A stretch of DNA of 64,000 nt, taken from the NCBI GenBank assembly GCA_963989385.1, contig OZ022508.1, positions 52,553,087-52,617,086 on the forward strand, in the 5' to 3' direction. This DNA is from Ctena decussata. Taxonomy: Eukaryota > Mollusca > Bivalvia > Lucinida > Lucinidae. The notes below the pieces were generated by a model. It made no database searches. It worked only from the letters and a program-made list of their open reading frames with translations, and had not been told where the DNA came from. Positions 33,326 through 44,334 of this stretch are shown here, in pieces. Within the stretch, counting starts at the first letter, position 1. Every line of letters begins with the position of its first letter. Position numbers and translations under genes: made by a program.

Positions 33326-33599
33326 CTGCCACAGGTATAGTATAATTCTAAATACTAGGACAGAGAGAGTCCACAGCAATCAGGTTATACCTACGGAGCG
33401 ATTTGGTCAGAGTCTGCACTGCTTGCCAGTGGTAAATGAATTGGTACACTTTCGGGAAAACAGCTCTGCCATGTTCCTGTTTTCTTTCCGTAAGGGCAGT
33501 GGATGTTAGAGGCCCACAGCATATGAAAGACGGAGCCCACCCCCACCTACCATCATTCAAAAGAAGGTACCATTATACTGCTGGGTTGGCAGAGAGTTG

Positions 33600-33680
33600 C
33601 TGGCTGCCGGGCTTCGGAGACTCGAACCCACGGCCTACTGCACCATAGCCAAATGCCTCTAACCACTAGACAACGGCGTG
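33600..33680 (-). mobile_element. tRNA-derived SINE head (minus strand)
   Basis: On the minus strand TCTAGTGGTTAGAGGCATT is box A-like and TGGGTTCGAGTCTC is box B-like, at tRNA spacing. Acceptor pairing is incomplete. The 3' body probably extends leftwards towards about 33330. Confidence 0.55.
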
Positions 33681-33744
33681 TAAATTAGTGTTTCTGGACT
33701 CTGAGTCTTTCATTTATTTGCAAGATTAACTCGACCTGTTGTAT

Positions 33745-33747
<3 letters not shown>

Positions 33748-33779
<32 letters not shown>
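33748..33779. repeat. (TC)n microsatellite
   Basis: About 16 TC units. Confidence 0.95.
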
Positions 33780-33782
<3 letters not shown>

Positions 33783-33938
33783 AAAAATGATATTAGTTGC
33801 TATAGTTACGCGAAATATTGGAACAATCAAACCCAATTACAGCTCTAATTATTGTAAAAAATGAAGAAAAAAAAATGCATATTAATTTAAATATTAGAAG
33901 AACTAAATAATCATTTATACTTCCGTTGTGATCCTATT

Positions 33939-34046
33939 CCCAATAAATACATGACGCTGAAATGACGTCGTACTGCCGTCGATGCGACGTAATGACGTCG
34001 CATCGACGTCAGTACGACGTCATTTCGACGTTATGTGCCAGCTGGG
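33939..34046. mobile_element. MITE family 2 copy (ACGTC-rich)
   Basis: A near palindrome with GAAATGACGTCGTACTGCCG at the left and GTCAGTACGACGTCATTTCG at the right, ending in GTGCCAGCTGGG. 108 bp, the same length as the copy at 24976. Confidence 0.9.
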
Positions 34047-34362
34047 ATTGTTTGTTTGTTTCATGTTTATATTGTTATCATGTACAGTTTATGATACAAT
34101 AAATATGTTTTAGCTAAATATCTTTGCTGGCTAAGAAGCGTTCAGTTATTTCCCAATATTAAGGTGTTTTGGTACATTTCCCTTTTTTTCCGATTTTTTA
34201 CAACAGTAAACAGCTTTTGTGATTTCCAAGTTGCTTCTATGGGCCTGCAGTAAAGAAAAGTATAAGGCGACAAAATGAGGTCTACCCTTAAAGCAAAGAA
34301 TTTGTTCGTATAGGAAAATGGACCCCCATTTGAGAGGGAGGCAAAATGTAAACAAGAGGTGC

Positions 34363-34533
34363 AAGGGTGGATCCAGGAATTTTGGAAAGGGGGTTCAAAT
34401 TAGCTGAGGCAGGGGGTGGGGTTCGATTTGCGCAGTTTGGCCAACTTTTCCTGAAATTCCCCATGAAAATGAAAAACATTGGGCTACAGAAGGGGTTCGT
34501 TTGAACCCCCGAACCCCCTCTGGATCCGCCAAT
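34363..34533. mobile_element. hAT-like MITE with 7-bp target duplication
   Basis: The ends AAGGGTGGATCCAGG and CTCTGGATCCGCCAAT are inverse. GAGGTGC flanks both sides (34356-34362 and 34534-34540), a matching 7-bp duplication with an eighth base differing. Eight-base duplications are typical of hAT transposons, so the hAT assignment is an inference. Confidence 0.7.
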
Positions 34534-34745
34534 GAGGTGCTTCCCCTGAAAGTATATGCCTTTAAAGGCACAGCTTTTATCTTAAAAGCACATTGTTGAC
34601 CGTGAGTACGAAAATAAACAAAAATTTGAATAAAAGTGAATAAATAAATTTATCGAAAGCACTGTGAGGCTATTGCAACTGCATCTTTTAGCCTGAAAAG
34701 TAATAAATCTAGTGACTACAACGTTTTCTTTTTGTCTCCGTTATT

Positions 34746-34822
34746 AATGGGATCACATCTTAAAGGAAAGAATTTGCTCCTGTTGGAGCAAATTCTTTCC
34801 TTTATGAGGTGATCCCATTTTG
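34746..34822. repeat. Hairpin element (GAAAGAATTTGCTCC arms)
   Basis: TGGGATCACATCTTAAAGGA and TCCTTTATGAGGTGATCCCA form the outer arms around AAGAATTTGCTCC / GGAGCAAATTCTT. Diverged relatives are seen near 28000, 34270, 53410, 54790 and 55985. Confidence 0.85.
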
Positions 34823-35044
34823 GATACGCCACATTGTTAAGGGGAGGCCAGCATGAAGTCGCAAAAGTTGTTAATAATGATAATTATTTGTTGACAAATT
34901 ATTCTTGATTGTTTTAATTACTAATTGTAGTAATTGTCTCTTTAATGGCGCATTTTCACCTCATTAGGTATGCCACACGACAGACTGGGGGAAACACCGA
35001 ATTAGCAAAAAATCTACACCAAATTAGCAAAAATTATAGTACAA

Positions 35045-35067
35045 GTCATGTGATCATAACCGTGACC
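35045..35067 (+). promoter_or_regulatory. Predicted promoter motif of gene 3
   Basis: GTCATGTGATCATAACCG followed by TGACC matches the gene 2 promoter at 17 of 18 bases in the first word. Compared with gene 2, about 30 bp including the CCAAT/TATA stretch are missing between it and TTTGTCATTAAACTT. A donor (ATAAG|GTATGT) follows at 35174/35175, implying a short non-coding exon and a 3.8-kb intron to 38984. Confidence 0.5.
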
Positions 35068-35832
35068 TTTGTCATTAAACTTTCAAACTTTGACCTTGAC
35101 AAACAGAATTGGATTACAGAACAGAACTGGATATTTAACCTGAGTACATTTCCATATTTGCAGAACGGTATAAGGTATGTTTTAAAGAAATATTAGGATA
35201 ATACTTACTTATTTCATAAATTCATTCCAGGATTTATAAGATAAAAGGCAAAAAGAAGACATTTTTCTACTGAGAAGAACACCGAAAACCGCTTGAAAAA
35301 TCCATCTTCATAAGAAAATGTTTAAAGCCCCATTACTCTATCAGCATGAAAAAAAATGTCGTGAGGTATTGCTGCCAGCTTCTCCCCATAGTCATTGTAA
35401 ATGACCGCGATAAGCCAACTTTAAACAAATAAAACATCCTTGAGTTTCACATAAAAAGGCTTGAAAAATTATCTGGGTCATTAAATGACCTGTTTTCGAT
35501 TTCATTAATTAATATAAAAGGTAAAAATACAATGTACAAGCTTGGGTCCCTATCACTGTCCCGCTTTTGTTCATATTGCATCGCTCGACGGGGAACCAGA
35601 AAAGGAAAATTGCATTTAGTGGAGCGATTTGTCATTTTTAAAAACAACAACAAAAAACCATGTTTCCCATACCTTTAGCCAGTTATATGGACCAGTATTT
35701 GCACATCAGCCCACATTTTATCACTTAACGTGAAGGTTTTTATTAGCGTTTTTCGTAATGATTTGTGTTGAGAGGTTTTTACCGCTGGTACATGAAGGCC
35801 ACATTTTTCCATTATAAGAATTTCACGTAACA

Positions 35833-35897
35833 GCTCACTTATAATTTGAGAGGAATGGCATACAATGTGTGCCATGCTTATCTCGAATTATAAGTGA
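35833..35897. repeat. Imperfect palindrome
   Basis: CTCACTTATAATTTGAGA and TCTCGAATTATAAGTGAG pair around ATGGCATACAATGTGTGCCAT, itself palindromic. In the predicted intron of gene 3. Confidence 0.75.
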
Positions 35898-36285
35898 GAT
35901 GACGCCATTGATCTGTTACCATAGCAACTATGGAATTGCCAACTATTGTGATTAGTAACTTGGCAGAATGACGTCTCGATGAAATCACTTCGAAATCAAT
36001 ATGAACTCTTCGTTGCCGTTTTTAACAGATTTATGACGTCATTGGTATCGGCGGACGGCAAACAATGTATGCCATGCTCCGCCACATTTTTCAATGACAT
36101 CACAAACTAAAATTCTTTCTTTCAGCAAAAACTTCAAATTTTCTCAAACAAACGATTCTTCTCAAGACATTTAATTCTGTGTTTAAAATGATCGTATGGC
36201 CGAGGGTGATTGGCATACTGCTGATATGTCTATATGTTATGGTAATTCCATCAGTAGCACGTAATCTCCTTCGTCCATTCGATCA

Positions 36286-37350
36286 TTAGCTCACCTGAGC
36301 TGTTTAAGCTCATAGGCAAGCTTATAGAATAAGCAGGATCCGTCGTCTGTCCGTTATCTGAAACTATTTAAGTCTTAAGGTATAATATTTGGTGTATATA
36401 GTTAACTTAATGAGCAGTTGAAGACAATATGTTGCTAAAGTCAAGGTCATTCTTTGACCTTTCTTCAAAGTCATTTAGATTCTGCTGCCTGTCAACATTT
36501 TCAAACATCTTCGCCTCTGAAACCAATGGGTCAATTTAAGTCAAATTTCAGGTGAAGCCTCCATGTGCCAGGAGAACGAAAGTTGTTTAGGGGATCTGGG
36601 GCATATGACCAAGATGACCGCCACGCCCATATATGGTGAAAACCCTTTAAAAATCTTCTTCTCAAAAACCTAAGGCCAATGGCTTTATGGCCTTGCGTGT
36701 AGCATTTGGGGCTCAGACCCATCGTAGTTTGTTCAAATGATGACCCTGCGTTGAATTAGCCTTTAATTATGGCAAGGTCAGCTTTGGTACGTTATGCATT
36801 TATGTGGGAAAATACTTAAAAAGTGAATTTCTCAGAAACTATTTTAGTCTAAGGTATAATATTTAGTGTCTATGGCTAACTGTATGGGCAGCTGAAGACA
36901 TCATGCTGGTAAAGGTCAAGGTCGTTCTTCGACCTTTATTCAAGGTCAAAGATTCTGTTGCCAGTCAGCATTTTCAAACATCTTCGCCGCTGAGACCACT
37001 GGGACATTTCAAGCCGAATTTCTGGTGAAGCCTCCATGGGGCAGGAGAACGAAATATGGTTAACCAAATGAGTAGATGAAGACGTTATGTTGCTATAGGT
37101 CAAGGTCATTCTTTCACGTTTGTTCCAGGTCACTGAGATTCTGTTACCCGTTAACATTTTTAAACATCTTGTCTGATGCCACTGAAAGGATTGAAGCCAA
37201 ATTTTTAATAGGTTGCCGATTATCTGAGGACAGGCATAAAGTCTCAGACGAGTTTGAAATTCTGCTGTATTGAACGTTTCCCTTAATTAGCCCACATTTG
37301 ACCTTGTACCAGGCATTTTTCATCGAAACTCTATTAAACTTGCAGATAAC
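36286..37350 (-). mobile_element. Tandem-repeat-cored element with AGCTCACCTGAG end (partial)
   Basis: TTAGCTCACCTGAGCTG at the left, followed by GTCGTCTGTCCG, is the reverse complement of the end module at about 58680-58755. Behind it are about three imperfect repeats containing GAAGCCTCCATG, GGTCAAGGTC.TTCTTYGACC and CATTTTCAAACATCTTCGCC at about 36360, 36840 and 37050. Non-coding; see the fuller copy at 56.5-58.8 kb. Confidence 0.65.
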
Positions 37351-37631
37351 CAGGAAAGGCGTAAATTCTCAGACAAATTCGAAATTTGGCCATATTGTAC
37401 AATTCGTCTCAAAATTACTTACCCTTGAGTGCTGAGGCTTAATGTACTCAGGTAAACTACAGGACCAATGGTCCTCAGGTTTTAATGATCCAGCGGAGAT
37501 GCATATGGTGGTCCGCTTTTCATGCACTAAAAAAATTGAAAGGAATTTCCGATGAAACTTTTCATGAATTGTCCGTATATGCCATAAGACATGCCTTCTT
37601 ATGCCTTTCATGTCAGGGCTCAAACAAATTT

Positions 37632-37867
37632 GAGCCGCGACACGAGAAAACCACCAATGTGGTTGTTGGCACTGCGCAGACTCAGATTAGCCTGGGCATC
37701 CGCTAAAATTGATTAGACCCTACATTAAGTGCTCAAAGTGTAGCTAAGGGTCTAAGCTACCTCTATGCGGACAGCGAAGACTCTGATCAGACTGGGCGGA
37801 TGCCCAGGCTGATCTGAGTCTGCGCAGGGCGCAAAACCACATTGTTGGTTTTGTCACGTCGCGGCTC
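37632..37867. mobile_element. MITE family 1 copy
   Basis: The left end GAGCCGCGACACGAGAAAAC and the right end ...GTTTTGTCACGTCGCGGCTC are inverse with two differences. ATTT flanks both sides. 236 bp, the same length as the copy at 17815. Confidence 0.9.
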
Positions 37868-38001
37868 ATTTGGTTCAGAACAAATGGCCGAAGCTTTATT
37901 CAAAGTTATGGATATGATAAGAGTTCAATAGAAATCTAGAATACTTTTACTATGTCTCCATAAAACATGTTGTAGCCACTATTTAAGGAATGGATTTCGC
38001 T

Positions 38002-38176
38002 TTTCTGAGGTTTATCGAAGTGTAAACTACATTGGGTCACTAGCAAAGTTTACACGAGCCCCTTCTATCGAAGTGTAAACTACATTGGGTCGCGTGCAAA
38101 GTGAATGAACCCCGAAGGGCTTCATGTAAACTTTACTAGTGACCCAATGTAGTTTACACTTCGATAAACATCAGAA
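38002..38176. repeat. Long inverted repeat, arms about 45 bp
   Basis: TTTATCGAAGTGTAAACTAC ATTGGGTCACTAG at the left and its inverse at the right (CTAGTGACCCAATGTAGTTT and onwards) pair almost perfectly. A third partial arm copy lies inside. Probably a foldback element; in the predicted intron of gene 3. Confidence 0.85.
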
Positions 38177-38209
38177 ACATTGAATCCATTGCTTATTTAA
38201 GAAATACAT

Positions 38210-38362
38210 CAGCTCTAGCAGTGAATTGTTGAGTAATAATTCACTGTTTGGAGGTCAGTTGTAAAGTAGATCATATCACGAGCGCGGAGCGCGAGTGATA
38301 TATCTACTTACAACTGATCGACAAACAGTGAGTTATTACTCAACAATTCAATGCTAGAGCTG
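38210..38362. repeat. Long inverted repeat, arms about 70 bp
   Basis: CAGCTCTAGCAGTGAATTGT at the left pairs with ACAATTCAATGCTAGAGCTG at the right, continuing inward to GATCATATCACGAGCGCG / CGCGAGTGATATATC. A fragment of the same element is at about 14195-14240. Confidence 0.85.
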
Positions 38363-38984
38363 AACTATTTCGATTCTAACACTCAAAAACGCCGATAAAC
38401 TCCCAACCTTCCTGCCAGAGCGTTCATGTTCCCGCCAATATTCTTAAATGTATCTAAGACAAACGCTTTTTTTTTTTTATTGCGATTTTAGAAAGAAAAA
38501 GAGACGTTACACCGTCTAACGTCTCAAAACGTCACAAAATTACATCAGTGATTGCAGTGACGTCAGCAATTAGACTCACGCGCTCCGAAACAGTGAATTG
38601 TTGCAGAATAAAACACGGCAACTTTCCATTGCTTCAATAGGCGCTTTGTGTTAGAATTTTACATTCATCTTAATCAAAACCTTGATGAAAAATCTTGTAT
38701 AAGCGTTAAAATTGAAGCATTAAATCATTTACAAACAGTTTTTCTGCCAACAGCAGAACAGCGTCAGTGACGTCGCCGAAGTCCAGTTAGATCATGTAGA
38801 GAGCCATGATTTATTTTGACGTCGCGTGGCTTAATATTATTATTGAAATTTAAACTAAATTACTTTCCAATGGTTTACTATAGGGCTTTTCATTTAAATA
38901 CACCAAGAGTGTAAAAACTGCCTCAACTAACCCACATCTACGAATTAAGATTTCTTGTTTTAACTGTTTCGTTATGTTTTTCAG

Positions 38985-40040
38985 ATGGCTTCTAACAACG
39001 TCATCATCGACTTCTATGGTCAGAAGATTTGTATTGAGGGAGTCACGCGGTATACAACATGTGAGAACGTCATTGAAATGGTGTTCTACCATTTATTAGC
39101 AACAGTCGAGATTGGTTCTTATGCTGTCTTTGAATCTTCATACGGTATTGAGCGTATGTTGTGTGGAAAAGAAAGTGTCTTAAAGATTATGAGATCCTGG
39201 GGCGCAGAGTTTAATAGATTCAGCCTTCTGCTCAGACAGGTAGATAATATCAGATCAAAGATGACCAAATTTTCAAAGGCCAAGCGGAAGCTGCAAAAGA
39301 TTCGGTCACATAATTTGAATAACTCTGCTGAGGTGACTGACAACTATACAATTAAGGCTAATCTAAATAAATCATATGCCAAAGTGGCCAAAGTTAAAGA
39401 CATTGGAAATGTTGATAAGAATAATGAAAAAGACAGATACATCAAACTTTCACTGTTGAAAAGGTTCATAAGTGACGTCATGTTACAGAAAAAGACACTG
39501 ACGAAGAAAGAGTCAAGGTCACAAGTGGTAGCTCGAACTCCAGGCGATGGCTGCAGTGCTTGGTCGGACAGCCGTTGCCACAATTCTACGGATGCGTCTT
39601 TAACATACGAAGCCTCAACTGTTTGTCAACTGCCTAAAGAAAAAGTGGACATGATAGAAGCAAAGTACCTGCGGCGACACAATTCTTATCTAATCGCTGC
39701 CTTTGTGGAAGCCGATGATTCATATGATCAAAGCTTTTACGCGCCCAGCGAATGTTCTGACGACGATGAGAGTGATATTGATAGTGTTTGTGAACATGAA
39801 AGAAATATTGATGAAAATTCTAAGGTTGCCTTTGACGATAATGACTCTGGTAGTGACGGTCCATTCTGTGATGGTGATAATACTGTGATAAAATGTGCTA
39901 GAATAATAGACTTCTTCTTCCGGGGTGAAAAATATGAGGGTGAAATATACGATGAAGATATGGATAGTTTTATGAATACTCTTGTATGTGATTCAGAATC
40001 TGACGACGGTTTAAACTCTCTTGATAGCGACACGGACTGA
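38985..40040 (+). CDS. RASSF9/10-like Ras-association domain protein, gene 3
   Basis: A 351-residue single-exon coding sequence. The ATG at 38985 directly follows a 3' splice site (TTATGTTTTTCAG). The RA-like domain covers residues about 5-88 (GVTRYTTCENVIEMVFYHL, FESSYGIERMLCGKESVLKI, MRSWG). Then come AKRKLQKIRSHN, a basic middle (LKRFISDVMLQKK), a conserved TPGDGCS motif shared with gene 2, LRRHNSYLIAAFVEAD, a highly acidic tail and a DSESDDGLNSLDSD end. It is the closest paralogue of gene 2 and lies head to head with it, about 8.8 kb apart. Both frames are intact and differences lie mostly in the linker, as expected if both are under selection. Likely a scaffold of Ras-family signalling; the specific partner is unknown. 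Confidence 0.85.
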   Translation: MASNNVIIDFYGQKICIEGVTRYTTCENVIEMVFYHLLATVEIGSYAVFESSYGIERMLCGKESVLKIMRSWGAEFNRFSLLLRQVDNIRSKMTKFSKAKRKLQKIRSHNLNNSAEVTDNYTIKANLNKSYAKVAKVKDIGNVDKNNEKDRYIKLSLLKRFISDVMLQKKTLTKKESRSQVVARTPGDGCSAWSDSRCHNSTDASLTYEASTVCQLPKEKVDMIEAKYLRRHNSYLIAAFVEADDSYDQSFYAPSECSDDDESDIDSVCEHERNIDENSKVAFDDNDSGSDGPFCDGDNTVIKCARIIDFFFRGEKYEGEIYDEDMDSFMNTLVCDSESDDGLNSLDSDTD

Positions 40041-40162
40041 AAAATGAAAATCGGACTAATATGTGCTAAAGTTAAGATTGTATATTGCTTAGAAATAGTT
40101 TCACACATGTTGAACGAAACTGTTTGTCAATTTTAACAAAAATATTTGAAGATAAAAAGATA

Positions 40163-40175
40163 GAATAAAATAAAC
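40163..40175 (+). terminator. Polyadenylation signal of gene 3
   Basis: Overlapping AATAAA hexamers (AATAAAATAAAC) about 125 nt after the stop codon. Confidence 0.55.
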
Positions 40176-40486
40176 AACATGGCATACGCAGTTTTCCCCT
40201 CATTTCTTAACCCCCGCCCCCTTTTTTGACAAGTGGAATTGTCCATCCTCAATGTTTATTCAGATGAGTCCATTCCTGATTTTACTAAGGGGTTTCTGGT
40301 GAATGTTTTCACTTTGATTGTGTTTTACATTGAAAGTTCTGTTAGAAAAAAAAGTATTGACCCTGATCAGCGTCTGAACTGGCTCTGCATTGTTTGCATT
40401 TGTTTCCAAAACAGGGCTCTGGTCTGAAGAGGGTTAATAAAAGCTCACATTGTGAGATTGTATAATGATCACCTTGAGCCATATAT

Positions 40487-40930
40487 ACCTTTCAATGCTG
40501 AATAAGGAAAGCATTACTTAATCTCCTAATTATTTGCACCCGGGAGTGTATCTTTAGAGAGGAAACCTATTTGATACATGTATACCTTTAAATGCTGAAG
40601 AGAGAAAATATTACTTAAACTCCTGACGATTTACCCCCGGGAGCGTATCTTTAGAGAGGAAACATATTTGATAAATACTTTTCAATGCTAAATAAGGGAA
40701 ATACATGTATCATTAAAACACCTAACGATTTACACCCGGGAATTTATCTTTGTAGAGATTTCAAACCTATTCGATACATACTTTTCAATGCTAAATAAAG
40801 AACTGATTACTAAATGTCCTGACGATTTATTCTCCGGGAGTGTATTGTAAGAGACAAAACCTATTTGATCCATACTTTTCAAGGCTAAAATAAGGAGCCC
40901 TAACGATTTACATCGCGGGAGTGTATCTTG
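40487..40930. repeat. Degenerate tandem repeat, period 93-103 bp, about 5 units
   Basis: TTTCAATGCT-type landmarks occur at about 40491, 40587, 40680, 40783 and 40877. Units share CGATTTACACCCGGGAGTGT and GTATCTTTAGAGAGGAAACC. Located 450 bp downstream of gene 3. Confidence 0.85.
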
Positions 40931-41587
40931 AGTGTCTTTGAATTTTTTTTCTCAAACATAGACATAGCCAAAGATAAAACAACAATTCGAAATAATAAGG
41001 CAATTTTTACTGTGCTCCGCAGAACCGTCATAAGGTTACTATGACGACCCATATAGACAACATCCCGAACTTAGAATGGTAAATTAAATACATCACTGTA
41101 TAAAGTAAAGATGAATCTATATCTACTGCAAATTTGATGAGTTTACTGTCAATAATAAAAATAGTACAGCACAGCAAACGTCCACGTTTTGCTTGATCAT
41201 CCCTCGTATATTGTTGTCACGTGAAAGGTACCTTAGCTCACGTACGTCTGCAACCTATTAGCCTAAATGTTTTTAAAATGCCAAAAGGTAAGACTGCTCT
41301 GCTTGCGCTGATGCACACGCTGACCTGCGCACATTGATAAAGGTCAATTTCACGCGGCATCCGTCATTTAAATTATTCCCTTCCAAACTGTCAGCCAGAG
41401 TTTCTTCTTTACCATTATGATCACTGCTATACATTGTCAGATCCACAGGACATTGACGTTGCATCTATAGAACCAATACAAAAGCTTCTGAGACTTGGTA
41501 TACTTTACTATATAATAGAAGAAGAACTTCTCTTATATATAATAAAATTAATTGGTTGTTAAGTGTCTTTGAATGTTTTTTATTGGT

Positions 41588-41800
41588 ACAGCGTCAGTTT
41601 CCGCTGGCCTACTGATCTAGCGGATCGAGTTCGAATCCCGCTTGAGGCGAGAATCTTGCCTACCGGAAACGGGGTTCCATTGCACACAGCCTTTCATTAT
41701 CATCCGCCCATCGTCCTGATATAACTGAAATACTGTTGAAAAGGACGTAAAATCACAAGTCATCCATCATCCTTCCATAGCCGAAACTGACTATCGTAAT
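41588..41800 (+). mobile_element. tRNA-derived SINE fragment with 3' body
   Basis: GATCGAGTTCGAATCCCG contains a good box B. It is followed by GGGGTTCCATTGCACACAGC and TGAAATACTGTTGAAAAGGA, a body found again at 44070-44165 and inverted at 27560 and 45060. The box A half is weak. Confidence 0.6.
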
Positions 41801-42115
41801 GACTCTAAATATTCGGACAGACAGGTCTGAGCAAACGTTGTAGACCCTGATGAAACTGCTCCTGAAGGACGTAAAATCGCAAGTCATCCATCATCCTTCC
41901 GTAGCCGAAACTGACTATCGTAATGACACTAAATATTCGGACAGACAGGTCTGAGCAAACGTTGTAGACCCTGATGAAACTGCTCCTGAAGGACGTAAAA
42001 TCGCAAGTCATTCATCATCCTTCCATAGCCGAAACTGACTATCGTAATAAGTCTAAATATTCGGACAGACAGGTCTGAGCAAACGTTGTAGACCCTGATG
42101 AAACTGCAGTTTGAT
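41743..42115. repeat. 124-bp tandem repeat, 3 units
   Basis: GGACGTAAAATC recurs at 41743, 41867 and 41991. Units are nearly identical, including CGAAACTGACTATCGTAATG and AGGTCTGAGCAAACGTTGTA. The unit begins with the 3' end of the SINE body just upstream, so the SINE tail plus a hairpin arm was amplified. Confidence 0.95.
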
Positions 42116-42129
42116 CGGGGTCTACAACG

Positions 42130-43830
42130 TTTGCCATTCACTAAGCATCATTCGGATGCATTAACCTTCCACGTTCTAAGAATCTTTTAACATTCGGGTG
42201 TCCGAAATTTAAGGGTCATTACACTAGATTTTAGCTCATGACATACCGTAAAAAATCTAAAAATTGGGACACCTGAAATTATTACCGTTACTGTCGGTGG
42301 GGGGTGTGAGGGTCCTACAGATGAACAGTTTGGTTTTCAGTGCAGTAATGCGTCTAAAAAGCAAACAGTGTAGACTCTGAAGGAGCTGTCTGATCTAGAT
42401 GTGCTGTATGCTCAGACCTAACTTTCCCAATATTTAGAATGTTTTGCGGTAACGTTATAAGGGGTACTTAGGATTCATGGACGGAAGTTATTGTTGCTAT
42501 AGCTTTAAAATCATCGTTGACAACGACGGATATTTTAGGCCAAAGTTTATCTTACGTCCATCTATCGGTTTGTCAGTCCGTCATTCTCTATGTATGTCGG
42601 GAAATATCATAATGGAGGTCCCTAACCAAGGTGTGTGAAAAATCATTTTTGTAGTTAACTTTCACATACACTGACTCCTCGGGAGCCATTGGATATGCCC
42701 TCCAGCCCCCCCCCCCCCCCCCCCCCACACACACACCACCCCCCCCCCCTCCCCGAAACGGAAAATAGCCTGTCAGATTCATTGTTAGGTCTGACTATTT
42801 TATACTAGGTCAAAAAAGTTCCTATACATGAAATTTCTTCTCTTGCTATGGCAATTGCATATATAGTTTACTAATTTAAAAAGAGTATCCATTTGCCTAT
42901 TGAACATACTTATTTGTTTTGGTTTCCTTAGACTTCACATGCTATAAGAGTCGTTTGAATATGCAAGGGGTAATTTTTTATTTTCACAGAGTAACATCAT
43001 TAAAACTGCTCAAGTTCACAGTTTTTAAAATTGGTTTGTGAATAATGATTTCCAAGATTCTGCACTTCATACACAAGAGCAAGGCCTTAGGTAAGGCTAC
43101 TTGCCAAAGAAATCAAAATTTGACCGCTTCTGATACGAGAATTTGAATCACAAGTCAGGGTACTGTGATTCCTTTAAAGACTGTGTCAATGCCACTTTCA
43201 GTGGGATTTCCATAGGAAATCAAAATTGTAATGGCTAGCGGGCGTGTAACAATTCTTCCAATTTTGTCATTATGCCATGAAAACAATGACATAACAAAAA
43301 TGTTCATGAAGATACTTTGAAAAAAGACCGACAGGTACAGTAATAATGACGCCTTGAAAATCGCTATATTTTTAATTAAAAGGGCGATAATCTGAGAATT
43401 TGAAGAATTTAAACCTCGCCTGTAAAGCCTGAGTACAAGACATTAAACATTTTAAGTGTTTTTCGAACTTCCTGCATTATGGACTTTTCTGTGCAATACA
43501 AAATTTATTCCTGCGCATGCGCAGAAATGAGATGCATTCAGATTGACTCCAATCGAATAATGCCAGATAACTTTAATGTGCAAAAGTATGGGTTGACAAT
43601 TTTCTGAGCGTTTTGTTCTTTGGCGTCTCTCCAAACATACATGAGCCTCAATTAATTCCAATATGCACTTGGTTCCTTGAAAATATGGCCGATAGTTGGT
43701 ATCATTACTTTTTTGACCGAGTATATATTCCACATAAAACGTGCGTAATGACCCAAATTATACTTTTCATGAGAAACACTAGGATTCCCTTCTTAATCCA
43801 TTATTACCTAGTATCCAATAATAAGGACAT
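42130..43830. other. Non-coding stretch; no gene seen
   Basis: Poly-C/CA low complexity at about 42706-42752. Otherwise AT-rich with no recognisable coding or repeat structure. Confidence 0.5.
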
Positions 43831-43836
43831 AAGGCA

Positions 43837-43895
43837 AGCAGTGCAGACCCAGATCAGACGCCGCAAAATGAGGCGTCTTATCAGGATCTTAACGT
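43837..43895. repeat. Hairpin family H copy
   Basis: CCAGATCAGACGCCGCAAAA pairs with TGAGGCGTCTTATCAGGATC. The stem word GACGCC/GGCGTC differs from other copies but stays complementary. Confidence 0.75.
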
Positions 43896-44059
43896 CCAGT
43901 ACATATGACAGAAGTGTCCACAAGGCATACTCTGGCCAAACTTCTATGACAGATATTTCTAGTTTATACGTTAGATTACTATATATGACTTTCGAGCAAG
44001 CCCCGGTAGGGCTTGACTGCTTTTGGCTTGATTCCAACTGAAGGCGGAAATATTTTCGA

Positions 44060-44165
44060 ACGTAAACAGGGTTCCATTGCACACAGCCTTTCATTATCCT
44101 CCTCCCATCATCCTGAAATGACTGGAATACTGTTGAAAAACGGACGTAAAATCTCAAGTCTTGCT
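44060..44165 (+). repeat. SINE 3'-body family copy
   Basis: CAGGGTTCCATTGCACACAG and ACTGGAATACTGTTGAAAAA, as in the copy at 41660. Confidence 0.65.
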
Positions 44166-44334
44166 TTTGCTTGTTTTGAGATTCATACGATTGTCTGAAA
44201 GTCTGGTTTCAAGGCGGACAAATCAGAATCACCTGCTTGATTGATTATCGACTTTTTGCCAACCAGTGTGAGGAATACCTTGGAAATTCTTATCGATGAC
44301 GTCACCGCGTTTTCTCCTATAACGATAAAATTTT

